Source: Prochloron sp. SP5CPC1
Lineage (GTDB): Bacteria > Cyanobacteriota > Cyanobacteriia > Cyanobacteriales > Prochloraceae
Direction: 5' to 3'
DNA length: 6,421 bases
Assembly (NCBI GenBank): GCA_014323965.1
Contig: JACONB010000103.1
Coordinates: forward strand, 1-6,421
Translations under genes and position numbers: made by a program
Part shown: positions 1 through 5,291 of the stretch, in pieces
Position numbering within the stretch: position 1 is the stretch's first letter
How the letters are laid out: the number at the start of each line of letters is the position of its first letter
The notes under the pieces: model-generated
Databases searched by the model: none
Told to the model about the DNA's origin: nothing
Seen by the model: the letters and a program-made list of their open reading frames with translations, nothing else

Positions 1-33
1 TGTTGGGTTTCGTTTCCTCAACCCAACCTACGG
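1..33. repeat. Family A interspersed hairpin repeat, copy 1
   Basis: Perfect 8-bp inverted arms GTTGGGTT (2-9) and AACCCAAC (20-27) enclose a 10-base loop, followed by CTACGG. The same arms recur at 2863-2887, 5646-5670 and, with one mismatch, 5684-5711, so this is a dispersed repeat family. It may continue to the left of the window. It ends about 80 bp before the first gene. Confidence 0.8.
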
Positions 34-78
34 TAATACTGCTAATTGGGTAATTCGGATCGCCAACCCACTGTGCTA

Positions 79-92
79 TATAATGATATAAT
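79..92 (+). promoter_or_regulatory. Candidate promoter (-10 boxes) for the first + strand gene group
   Basis: Two perfect TATAAT hexamers lie at 79-84 and 87-92. The second is preceded by TGA, which makes an extended -10 (84-92). No convincing -35 hexamer is present at the right distance for either. Transcription would start near 99, leaving a short leader before the ATG at 112. The site is AT-rich, so the two boxes could partly be chance. Confidence 0.4.
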
Positions 93-111
93 AAAAAAAA
101 AGAACAAACCC

Positions 112-330
112 ATGGGAAAACGAGCTAAAATCAAAAAGCAGCGTAAATCCGAACGTTCCCAGTCTCAGACTACCACAGAAGAGCAAAACCCACCACCATG
201 GATACCTTCTTGGTTGCAAAAACGGTTCCCCAACCTGAAAATTAGCTTTGTTGAATTAATGGTTTGGTCAATTATTTTCGGTGTCAGCACTGCTATTATA
301 CTTAAACCATTTATTTATGTTATTACGTAA
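112..330 (+). CDS. Small basic protein with one C-terminal membrane segment, function unknown
   Basis: This 72-residue protein is not recognised. Its N-terminal third is strongly basic (MGKRAKIKKQRKSER). A proline-rich linker follows (PPPWIPSW, 27-34), then one hydrophobic segment at about residues 46-71. That suggests a protein anchored by its C-terminus with a positively charged cytoplasmic tail. The ATG at 112 is chosen over an in-frame TTG at 46, because the TTG would place the candidate promoter inside the gene and add residues translated from AT-rich leader. No clear ribosome binding site precedes the ATG. The next gene starts 12 bases after the stop, and hemJ follows, so the three may form one transcript. 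A membrane location beside membrane-bound HemJ is suggestive only. Confidence 0.65.
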   Translation: MGKRAKIKKQRKSERSQSQTTTEEQNPPPWIPSWLQKRFPNLKISFVELMVWSIIFGVSTAIILKPFIYVIT

Positions 331-333
331 GGA
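329..333 (+). promoter_or_regulatory. Ribosome binding site for the 79-residue protein
   Basis: AAGGA sits 9 bases before the ATG at 343 and overlaps the TAA stop of the previous gene (328-330). It is the clearest Shine-Dalgarno sequence on the + strand of the first half of the window. It supports 343 as the start and suggests translation tied to the upstream gene. Confidence 0.5.
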
Positions 334-342
334 ATTCACAAG

Positions 343-582
343 ATGGCGAAAAAGCCCACCAGAGCCACAATGTCCCAGAGTTGGAGCAGATCCAGACCCC
401 AACCCTATAAAGATATGAAGAAAACTCAGATGAAATATTATATGGATGCCAAACTCATCGAAGTAGGAGTAAATCCTAAAGATGTTATTTATCGCTGGTC
501 CGTCAATAATAATGGCACCCAGGAAACCTGGACATGCAGTGCTTACTGGGGGGAGTCGAAAGAAAGACTGGAACAACAGTAG
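343..582 (+). CDS. Small soluble protein, function unknown
   Basis: This 79-residue protein is not recognised. It has no signal peptide or membrane segment. The N-terminal part is basic and rich in Ser, Arg and Lys. The rest looks like a compact fold, with an aromatic C-terminal half (YRWSVNNNGTQETW, then CSAYWGESKERLEQQ). The ATG at 343 has an AAGGA site at a good distance. An internal ATG at residue 10 is possible but less favoured. The gene lies 12 bases after the 72-residue membrane protein and 45 bases before hemJ, all in the same direction, so it is probably co-transcribed with them. An antisense reading frame across this region (268-576) is treated as a shadow. Real coding is likely because of the ribosome binding site and the tight spacing. 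Confidence 0.6.
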   Translation: MAKKPTRATMSQSWSRSRPQPYKDMKKTQMKYYMDAKLIEVGVNPKDVIYRWSVNNNGTQETWTCSAYWGESKERLEQQ

Positions 583-607
583 CTATATTATAGGATTAAA
601 TCTTACA

Positions 608-619
608 ATTCCCGGGAAT
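608..619. promoter_or_regulatory. 12-bp perfect palindrome just upstream of hemJ
   Basis: ATTCCCGGGAAT is a perfect palindrome ending 8 bases before the hemJ ATG, in otherwise AT-rich sequence. It covers the only G-rich stretch (GGGA, 614-617) that could act as a ribosome binding site. It could be an operator or a translation-modulating element, or chance. There is no direct evidence of a regulator. Confidence 0.3.
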
Positions 620-627
620 ATAATTAA

Positions 628-1197
628 ATGGCTTATTTGTGGTTCAAAGCATTTCATCTCATTGGTATCGTCGTCTGGTTTGCGGGGTTATTCTACCTCG
701 TGCGACTCTTCGTTTATCACGCAGAAGCGGAAGCAGAACCGGAACCTGCCAAAACCATCCTCAAAAAGCAGTACGTCCTCATGGAGAAACGTCTCTACAG
801 CATTATAACCACCCCAGGGATGTTAGTGACAATAGTAATGGCGATCGGCTTAATCTCCACGGAACCAGAGGTATTAAAATCCCCTTGGTTACACGTCAAA
901 CTAGCATTTGTTGCCCTCTTAATCTTCTATCATTTCTACTGCGGCAAAATGAAGAAAAAGTTAGAACGAGGGGAGTGTCAATGGACTGGTCAACAGTTTA
1001 GAGCATTAAACGAAGCCCCCACCCTCCTCTTAGTAGTCATTGTCCTTCTCGCTGTCTTCAAAAACGGTCTACCCTTAGATTTAACTACCTGGCTAATTGT
1101 AGCCTTGATTATCTCCATGGTAGCAGCAATTCAACTTTACGCCAAAAAGCGAAGACAAGACGCGGAAAAACAGTTATCAGTAACCAGTAACCAGTAA
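628..1197 (+). CDS. hemJ: Protoporphyrinogen IX oxidase HemJ
   Basis: HemJ is the membrane enzyme most cyanobacteria use to oxidise protoporphyrinogen IX to protoporphyrin IX, the last shared step before haem and chlorophyll branch. This 189-residue protein shows the family pattern. A first helix at 7-30 carries His10 and the WFAGLFYL motif (17-24), ending at R26LFVYH31. Further helices lie at about 60-78 (preceded by the MEKRLY motif), 87-106 (WLHVKL, with conserved His89 and Lys91), 128-144 (RALNEAPT entry) and 151-172. The family is known as a b-type haem protein, and His10 is a likely haem ligand. The ATG at 628 gives the usual N-terminus MAYLWFKAFH. The last eight residues (QLSVTSNQ) are encoded by a heptamer repeat, so the native tail probably ended earlier. 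The gene follows two small genes and precedes a GTPase across a repeat cluster. Confidence 0.93.
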   Translation: MAYLWFKAFHLIGIVVWFAGLFYLVRLFVYHAEAEAEPEPAKTILKKQYVLMEKRLYSIITTPGMLVTIVMAIGLISTEPEVLKSPWLHVKLAFVALLIFYHFYCGKMKKKLERGECQWTGQQFRALNEAPTLLLVVIVLLAVFKNGLPLDLTTWLIVALIISMVAAIQLYAKKRRQDAEKQLSVTSNQ

Positions 1198-1200
1198 CCA
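1171..1200 (+). repeat. Tandem heptamer repeat (STRR type) overlapping the hemJ 3' end
   Basis: Three perfect CAGTAAC units lie at 1178-1184, 1185-1191 and 1192-1198. They are preceded by a degenerate unit, CAGTTAT (1171-1177), and followed by CA. Short tandemly repeated heptamers are a known cyanobacterial element class. The array lies in frame over the end of hemJ, encodes its last eight residues and supplies the TAA stop (1195-1197). Confidence 0.85.
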
Positions 1201-1206
1201 CGTGAC

Positions 1207-1223
1207 GGTGGGCAATGCCCACC
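1207..1223. repeat. Family B hairpin repeat GGTGGGCA-A-TGCCCACC
   Basis: A perfect 8-bp inverted repeat around a single central base. As RNA the stem would have to open near the tip to form a loop. Half copies of the same unit are found at 2984-2991, 3471-3478 and 5473-5480. This indicates a second dispersed repeat family, distinct from family A. It could act as a weak terminator or 3' stabiliser after hemJ, but there is no T tract. Confidence 0.7.
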
Positions 1224-1226
1224 CTC

Positions 1227-1250
1227 CCTCTGCGCCTCTGCGCCTCTGCG
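1227..1250 (+). repeat. Tandem octamer CCTCTGCG x3
   Basis: Three perfect back-to-back copies of CCTCTGCG, followed by TGAAA. This GC-rich array stands out from its AT-richer surroundings and ends 25 bp before the start codon of the GTPase gene. It takes up most of the space where that gene's own promoter would lie. Confidence 0.85.
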
Positions 1251-1275
1251 TGAAACTATTCCCCTACACCCTACT

Positions 1276-2862
1276 ATGCCCCAGTCTCGCCTAATAATCC
1301 TCTTTATCGGTCTGTTCATCATCCTCTCCATGACGATCTGGTTGGTGAGTTCCCTTTACAGACTGTTTATAGAAGTTGCTTGGAATGCACCACTGCTAGC
1401 TAATTTACTAATATTACTGATTATAATATTCTTGGGGTTCATCCTCTTCGTTTTCCTCAACCATTACTTCAACTTCTCTAACCCTAAGAGTTACCGCAAA
1501 ACCAGACAACCAGTTAGAATACCCCAAGATAAGATGGAAGCTGCTACCACCACCCTGGACGCTGTCAAGCAGCAAGTAAAGCACATTCAAGATAAGGTAG
1601 CCCAACAAGCTTTACTCAGTTCAGCCGGGGAAATAGAGGAAAACCTGGCCAGGAGAGAACTGCAAGTAGTCGTGTTCGGTACTGCTTCTGGGGGTAAGAC
1701 CTCCCTTATTAATAGTTTAATCGGGGAAATGGTGGGGAAGGTGGAAGCGACCATGGGAACTACAGAGGTAGGGAAAACTTATCGTCTCAAACTGGGGGAG
1801 GGAGTTCGTGAAATTTTGATTATGGACACACCAGGAATTTTAGAAGCCTCTGCTGAGGGAACCCAGAGGGAAGGGTTAACCCTCCAATTGGCAACAGAAG
1901 CTGATTTGTTACTCTTGGTAGTAGATAATGACTTGCGACAGTCAGAATGGAAACCTCTGCAAGCTTTAACGGAAATTGGCAAGCGATCGCTCTTAGTATT
2001 TAACAAAATCGACCTCTATCCGTCCGAAGAACAAGAAATCATTCTCACTCGGTTGCGGGAAAGGGTAAGAGATTTTATTTCTCCAGCAGACGTGGTTCCT
2101 ATTGCTGCTAACCCCCAACCAGTTCAGTTACAGTCTGGTGAAATTATCGAACCAGAACCAGAAGTGCTACCCTTAATTAAACGGTTAGCGGTAGTGTTGC
2201 GGGCGGAAGGAGACAACCTACTGGCAGATAATATCTTATTACAATCGGTACGTTTAGGGGAAGAGGCCCAAAAGATAATTTCCAAACAGCGACGACGCCA
2301 AGCAGAGGTGGTAATTCAACGCTATCAATGGATCAGTGGGGGAGTAATTGCTGTCACCCCTTTACCTGTATTAGATATGTTAGCAGCAGCAGCAGTGAAT
2401 ACCCAAATGGTGGTAGAAATTGGGAAAATCTATGGTTGCGAATTAAATGGGGAGCGCGCGAAAGAATTAGCTATGTCCTTAGGTAAAACCATGGTGAGTT
2501 TAGGAGTAGTGAAAGGTGCGATAGAATTGCTAGCCAGAGCGCTGCAAACTAACTTTGCTACCTATTTAGTGGGAAAGGCAATTCAGGGGGTGACAACAGC
2601 TTATTTAACCCGCATTGCTGGCAAAAGTTTTGTCCAGTATTGCCAACAAGATTTAGATTGGGGAGACGGAGGTATAAGTGAGGTAGTACAGCAACAGTTC
2701 CAATTAAGTCGCAAAGATGAATTTGTCAAATCATTTGTTACCGATGCTATCCAACGTGCTATTATACCTTTGCAAGGAAAAGAAGAAGTTGAAGAAGAGT
2801 GGCAGTATAAAGGGGAAGATGATTGGGAAAAGCCAAAAGTTACCTATCAAGACGATTGGTAG
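1276..2862 (+). CDS. Membrane-anchored GTPase with C-terminal DUF697 domain
   Basis: This 528-residue protein has two N-terminal membrane helices (about 5-28 and 40-62), a linker with likely coiled coil (85-125), a GTPase domain (128-310) and a DUF697-type hydrophobic helical region (about 325-455) with an acidic tail. G1 is GTASGGKT (135-142), the likely G2 Thr is in GTTEV (161-165), G3 is DTPG (184-187) and G4 is NKID (243-246). The G5 loop is weak (IAANP, 276-280). The architecture is common in cyanobacteria, where the exact function is not established. Roles in membrane remodelling or signalling are guesses. The ATG at 1276 opens straight into the first helix, and no ribosome binding site is visible. 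The gene is separated from hemJ by 78 bases of repeats, so it may be transcribed separately. Its TAG stop lies at the edge of a family A repeat. Confidence 0.85.
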   Translation: MPQSRLIILFIGLFIILSMTIWLVSSLYRLFIEVAWNAPLLANLLILLIIIFLGFILFVFLNHYFNFSNPKSYRKTRQPVRIPQDKMEAATTTLDAVKQQVKHIQDKVAQQALLSSAGEIEENLARRELQVVVFGTASGGKTSLINSLIGEMVGKVEATMGTTEVGKTYRLKLGEGVREILIMDTPGILEASAEGTQREGLTLQLATEADLLLLVVDNDLRQSEWKPLQALTEIGKRSLLVFNKIDLYPSEEQEIILTRLRERVRDFISPADVVPIAANPQPVQLQSGEIIEPEPEVLPLIKRLAVVLRAEGDNLLADNILLQSVRLGEEAQKIISKQRRRQAEVVIQRYQWISGGVIAVTPLPVLDMLAAAAVNTQMVVEIGKIYGCELNGERAKELAMSLGKTMVSLGVVKGAIELLARALQTNFATYLVGKAIQGVTTAYLTRIAGKSFVQYCQQDLDWGDGGISEVVQQQFQLSRKDEFVKSFVTDAIQRAIIPLQGKEEVEEEWQYKGEDDWEKPKVTYQDDW

Positions 2863-2888
2863 GTTGGGTTGAGAGACGAAACCCAACA
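2859..2888. repeat. Family A hairpin repeat, copy 2, overlapping the GTPase stop codon
   Basis: The arms GTTGGGTT (2863-2870) and AACCCAAC (2880-2887) enclose 9 bases. The left border GTAGG, which is part of the repeat in the copy at 5642, begins at 2859 and contains the TAG stop (2860-2862) of the GTPase gene. The hairpin could protect or end the + strand transcript, but no T run follows it. A run of eight A (2905-2912) lies 17 bases further on. Confidence 0.75.
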
Positions 2889-2922
2889 AGAGCGCTGCGG
2901 GTGTAAAAAAAACAGGCAATAA

Positions 2923-2943
2923 TTGCAATAGATTTGCAATAGA
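2923..2943. repeat. Direct repeat TTGCAATAGA x2
   Basis: TTGCAATAGA occurs at 2923-2932 and again at 2934-2943, an 11-base period close to one helical turn. It lies in the gap between two convergent genes, so a promoter role is not obvious. Confidence 0.5.
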
Positions 2944-2983
2944 AATAGTCTTTATTGATAAAAACCGAGACCTGCCTACTTTT

Positions 2984-2996
2984 TGCCCACCCTACA
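2984..2996. repeat. Family B half repeat TGCCCACC
   Basis: TGCCCACCCTACA matches the right half of the family B hairpin, including its CCCT flank. It stops three bases before the end of the coiled-coil gene. It is probably a decayed repeat copy. Confidence 0.45.
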
Positions 2997-2998
2997 TG

Positions 2999-3394
2999 CT
3001 ATTGTTGTGACATTTTGTTTAGAGAAGAGGCGATGGAAGCCAGGTTTTCCGCCCATTTTACTCTATCATTGTTAAGAGACTGAATCATCTCAAACATCGT
3101 CCCCCGGTCCTCAATCAACTTAGCCACTCCTTCCTTGGTTATTTTAGCAAAATCAGCTAGTTCCCTCGTTAACTGAGCAACTTGTTTACCCGTTTGGGCA
3201 ATTTGTTTGTCAGTAGCTTGTCTTTCCCGCCGCAATTGGGCGATCGCGTCACTATTAGCTTGAGCACTGCGAGCAACCGAATTAACCAGTTGACGCATTT
3301 CATTCATTTCTTTAGTACTCGTCTCGACGTAATTAGCAACTAGAGCTTCCAGGCGATCCAGGCGATCGTTTGAATTGGATTGATTAGAATTCAT
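2999..3394 (-). CDS. Small coiled-coil protein, function unknown
   Basis: This 131-residue protein is almost entirely helical in composition. Heptad-like hydrophobic spacing runs from about residue 10 (DRLDRLEALV) to about 95. It contains a Gln- and Arg-rich middle (LRRERQATDKQIAQTGKQVAQL) and has no membrane segment, signal peptide or cysteine. Proteins of this kind are frequent in cyanobacteria, often in several copies, and lack a known function. It most likely forms dimers or larger bundles. The ATG at 3394 is the only sensible start, with no clear ribosome binding site. A GCGATCGC octamer lies in the gene, and the tandem CCAGGCGAT near the 5' end encodes the repeated DRL. It lies downstream of bciB on the same strand but has its own candidate promoter. 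It converges with the GTPase gene. Confidence 0.75.
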   Translation of the reverse strand: MNSNQSNSNDRLDRLEALVANYVETSTKEMNEMRQLVNSVARSAQANSDAIAQLRRERQATDKQIAQTGKQVAQLTRELADFAKITKEGVAKLIEDRGTMFEMIQSLNNDRVKWAENLASIASSLNKMSQQ

Positions 3395-3456
3395 GATGAT
3401 TTTGATTAAAATTAATGGCTGGTTAGAAGAGCATTGCCTACCAGTTACCTGTTATT

Positions 3457-3485
3457 ATTATACAATTGTTGGTGGGCAAAGTCCA
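3457..3485 (-). promoter_or_regulatory. Candidate promoter for the coiled-coil gene
   Basis: Read on the minus strand, TGGACT (3485-3480, four of six matches to TTGACA) is followed after 17 bases by a perfect TATAAT (3462-3457). Transcription would start near 3450, giving a leader of about 55 bases before the ATG. The spacer contains GGTGGGCA (3471-3478 on +), a family B half repeat. Confidence 0.45.
3471..3478. repeat. Family B half repeat GGTGGGCA
   Basis: One arm of the family B hairpin, here inside the spacer of the candidate promoter of the coiled-coil gene. It is too short to prove descent alone. It is listed because the same octamer recurs at 1207, 2984 (inverted) and 5473. Confidence 0.35.
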
Positions 3486-3533
3486 TATTAATTTCAACTT
3501 TTCCACCTTGCACACCCTAAATCCTATAAATTA

Positions 3534-4724
3534 CTAGTCAGGTAATTGGTATTGCCCTACTATCTGTTTAGCATATTCTGGCACGTGATCATTTAACTTT
3601 TCGGGATGATTACGCTTGAGGTATAAATAATTGCGGGTAAAGTGAGAATCAATCGAGAAACGGGCATATTCCAAACCCTTGGGACCAATTTTTTCAATCA
3701 CTACCCCCATCATTTTAGCAGCCCACAGGGGTAAAGTCACCCCTTTATCATAGGCGGGGATACTTTGCTGTACTGCTTGTTGGCGATCGCCTTTAGACAT
3801 GACAGCCTGAGTATCCAGTTTGTCTTTTACCAAATCCAACATTTCCCGTCCCAAATTATTTCGGACTACAATCCATTGCCAACCAAAAGGGGCACCCATA
3901 TAACCCACCACTAAATCTGCCAAACCGTTAACATAGTCAAAACAACTCATGCAAGAAGGAGCAAAAACATTTTTCAGTTGGTTAGTTTTCAGCCCAAAGA
4001 AAGGAACTTTTTCAATCGAGCCATCTTCATGTTTGAAATGAACCCGAAAGTCTTGCATAAACTCATAATGTACCACCGTATCCGGCGATTTGCTGGTAGT
4101 TTCCAGGAACTTTTGCAACCCAGCACGAGTAACATTATCCACACAGGGAGTGCCTAAAACGTAAAGTTTTTCCAAGCCCAACTGCTGCTCTACTGCTCGT
4201 AATGCCTGAATTTGGCAGCCCACACCTATGACTAACAACCGTTTCATCCCCGACTCTGCCACTTCTTCTAACACAGAAAGATTGGGAGAGAGGGTGGGTT
4301 TATTTACTTTAGCAGCCAGGACTTCCTCTGGGGTTCTAGCAATAACGGGCATGGGGGCGAAGCGGTCTTCTTTAGTATTCTGAACACAGACAACCCCTTC
4401 CACTATACCAGCCGTGAGCATTTCACAGGCAATCGTACTCACAATTCCCGTCCACTGAGCACCGGGAATGGGTTCTTGTTTTCGCGCCGCCATCATCTCT
4501 TGATGGACGCCAAAATAGCGCTCATCTTCTGAATTTAGGTTGCGACTGCGTCCGTGGTGTTCCTCCTCCAGTTCCCCAATTTGCTGATTGAGAAAAGCGC
4601 AGGCTTCCTTGACATAATGGATATAATAGGTATCACAGAGACCGCACTCGCTACAAAGTTCTTTTGCGGGACGGCGGCTACCCGGTTTGATTGCTCTTGC
4701 TTTTTGGTGGGGGAAAACTTTCAT
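3534..4724 (-). CDS. bciB: Ferredoxin-dependent 8-vinyl reductase (BciB type), FrhB/HCAR family
   Basis: This 396-residue iron-sulfur flavoprotein belongs to the coenzyme F420 hydrogenase beta subunit (FrhB) family. In cyanobacteria this member reduces the 8-vinyl group of divinyl (proto)chlorophyllide using ferredoxin. The plant 7-hydroxymethyl chlorophyll a reductase is a close relative and the main alternative. Visible features are an N-terminal CSECGLC cluster motif (Cys24, 27, 30), GVGCQIQALRA (167-177), GTPC (191-194), and CMSC (258-261) followed by FDYVNGLADLVVGYMGAP, which is typical of the family. Family members carry two [4Fe-4S] clusters and FAD. The length and the N-terminus MKVFPHQKARAIKPGSRRPA fit the cyanobacterial group. 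The ATG at 4724 has no clear ribosome binding site. It is divergent from the SRPBCC gene across 71 bases. A GCGATCGC octamer lies at 3783. Confidence 0.85.
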   Translation of the reverse strand: MKVFPHQKARAIKPGSRRPAKELCSECGLCDTYYIHYVKEACAFLNQQIGELEEEHHGRSRNLNSEDERYFGVHQEMMAARKQEPIPGAQWTGIVSTIACEMLTAGIVEGVVCVQNTKEDRFAPMPVIARTPEEVLAAKVNKPTLSPNLSVLEEVAESGMKRLLVIGVGCQIQALRAVEQQLGLEKLYVLGTPCVDNVTRAGLQKFLETTSKSPDTVVHYEFMQDFRVHFKHEDGSIEKVPFFGLKTNQLKNVFAPSCMSCFDYVNGLADLVVGYMGAPFGWQWIVVRNNLGREMLDLVKDKLDTQAVMSKGDRQQAVQQSIPAYDKGVTLPLWAAKMMGVVIEKIGPKGLEYARFSIDSHFTRNYLYLKRNHPEKLNDHVPEYAKQIVGQYQLPD

Positions 4725-4757
4725 ATTTTATTGGCGTTTATCTGCTGTTCCCTAAAT

Positions 4758-4786
4758 ATGATATCCTTTACTTACCCTATAATCAA
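4758..4786 (-). promoter_or_regulatory. Candidate promoter for bciB
   Basis: On the minus strand, TTGATT (4786-4781, four of six) and TATCAT (4763-4758, five of six) are separated by exactly 17 bases. Transcription would start near 4751, about 27 bases before the ATG. The -35 box overlaps the TATAAT proposed for the opposite gene. Confidence 0.5.
4778..4783 (+). promoter_or_regulatory. Candidate -10 box for the SRPBCC gene
   Basis: A perfect TATAAT ends 12 bases before the ATG at 4796, so the transcript would be almost leaderless. No good -35 hexamer is found 17 bases upstream. It overlaps the -35 box proposed for bciB on the other strand, so polymerase could not occupy both at once. Confidence 0.4.
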
Positions 4787-4795
4787 GAATCTAAC

Positions 4796-5245
4796 ATGTC
4801 CTCTGGTTGGTTAGAACATAGTGTACAAGTTGAAGTAGAGGCTCCCATTGAGCTAGTGTGGAATCTTTGGTCAGATCTAGAGCAAATGCCCCGTTGGATG
4901 AAGTGGATCGATTCAGTCCATATCATGGAAGATAAACCAGAAATCTCCCGTTGGCAACTAGCCAGTGGGGGCTTTGAATTTAGCTGGCTGTCCCGCATTT
5001 TAAAACTCGTTCCCCAGCAAATTATTCAGTGGGAATCAATTGATGGTTTGCCCAACCGAGGAGCAATTCGTTTTTACGATCGCCACACCAGCAGTATTGT
5101 TAGGTTAACTGTTGCCTATGCTATTCCCGGCATTCTCGGCAAATTAATGGATAATCTTTTTTTAGGGAGAATAGTTGAATCCACGATTCAGGCTGATTTG
5201 GAAAGATTTAAAGATTACACTCTAAAAATTCAAGCCCAAAACTAA
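4796..5245 (+). CDS. SRPBCC (START/Bet v1-like) family protein, cyclase/dehydrase type
   Basis: This 149-residue protein is nearly all one SRPBCC domain. This helix-grip fold surrounds a hydrophobic cavity and binds lipids, polyketides or other small ligands. The pattern includes an opening strand HSVQVEVEAP (8-17), the helix VWNLWSDLEQMPRWMKWI (21-38), which is the usual signature, later strands FEFSWLSRILKLVP and IIQWESIDGLPNRGAIRF, and a long C-terminal helix ending DLERFKDYTLK. It has no signal peptide or membrane segment, so it is probably cytoplasmic. Very similar proteins are conserved in cyanobacteria and have plant homologues annotated as polyketide cyclase/dehydrase. The ligand is not known. 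The frame stays open to 4691, but a start before 4796 would run through the bciB start and promoter region, and the family N-terminus begins here. It is divergent from bciB. Confidence 0.85.
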   Translation: MSSGWLEHSVQVEVEAPIELVWNLWSDLEQMPRWMKWIDSVHIMEDKPEISRWQLASGGFEFSWLSRILKLVPQQIIQWESIDGLPNRGAIRFYDRHTSSIVRLTVAYAIPGILGKLMDNLFLGRIVESTIQADLERFKDYTLKIQAQN

Positions 5246-5248
5246 AAC

Positions 5249-5257
5249 TGCTATAAT
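5249..5257 (+). promoter_or_regulatory. Extended -10 promoter for the antitoxin-like gene
   Basis: TGCTATAAT is a perfect extended -10. The -35 position 17 bases upstream (5229-5234, TTCAAG) matches only three of six. The site starts four bases after the SRPBCC stop codon, so the small gene probably has its own promoter. Transcription would start near 5264. Confidence 0.5.
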
Positions 5258-5291
5258 ATCATCTTACAGTCCATTGTGGAGAACAAAAATC

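Noticed and set aside
46..111. Upstream in-frame TTG start extending the first protein by 22 residues
   Set aside because: It would put two TATAAT boxes and an A-rich leader inside the gene. The ATG at 112 begins a sensible basic N-terminus.
268..576. Antisense open frame of about 100 codons over the first two small genes
   Set aside because: No ribosome binding site and no recognisable protein. The + strand genes have better spacing and start signals.
619..624. TATAAT just before hemJ as a promoter
   Set aside because: It ends three bases before the ATG, so transcription would start inside the gene.
482..1001. Overlapping + strand frames across the 79-residue gene and hemJ
   Set aside because: These are shadows of hemJ, whose own frame shows clear family motifs.
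1171..1250. Tandem arrays as a CRISPR array
   Set aside because: The units are 7 and 8 bp with no spacers, and no cas genes are in the window.
2905..2998. Rho-independent terminator for the coiled-coil gene ahead of the eight-T run on the minus strand
   Set aside because: The only hairpin there, built on GCAA and TTGC, has a four-base stem, too weak to support a call.
4691..4795. Upstream extension of the SRPBCC protein by 35 residues
   Set aside because: It overlaps the start of bciB and the shared promoter region, and the domain clearly begins after the ATG at 4796.
5274..5291. TTG start for the antitoxin-like protein
   Set aside because: It overlaps the GGAG ribosome binding site that serves the GTG at 5292.
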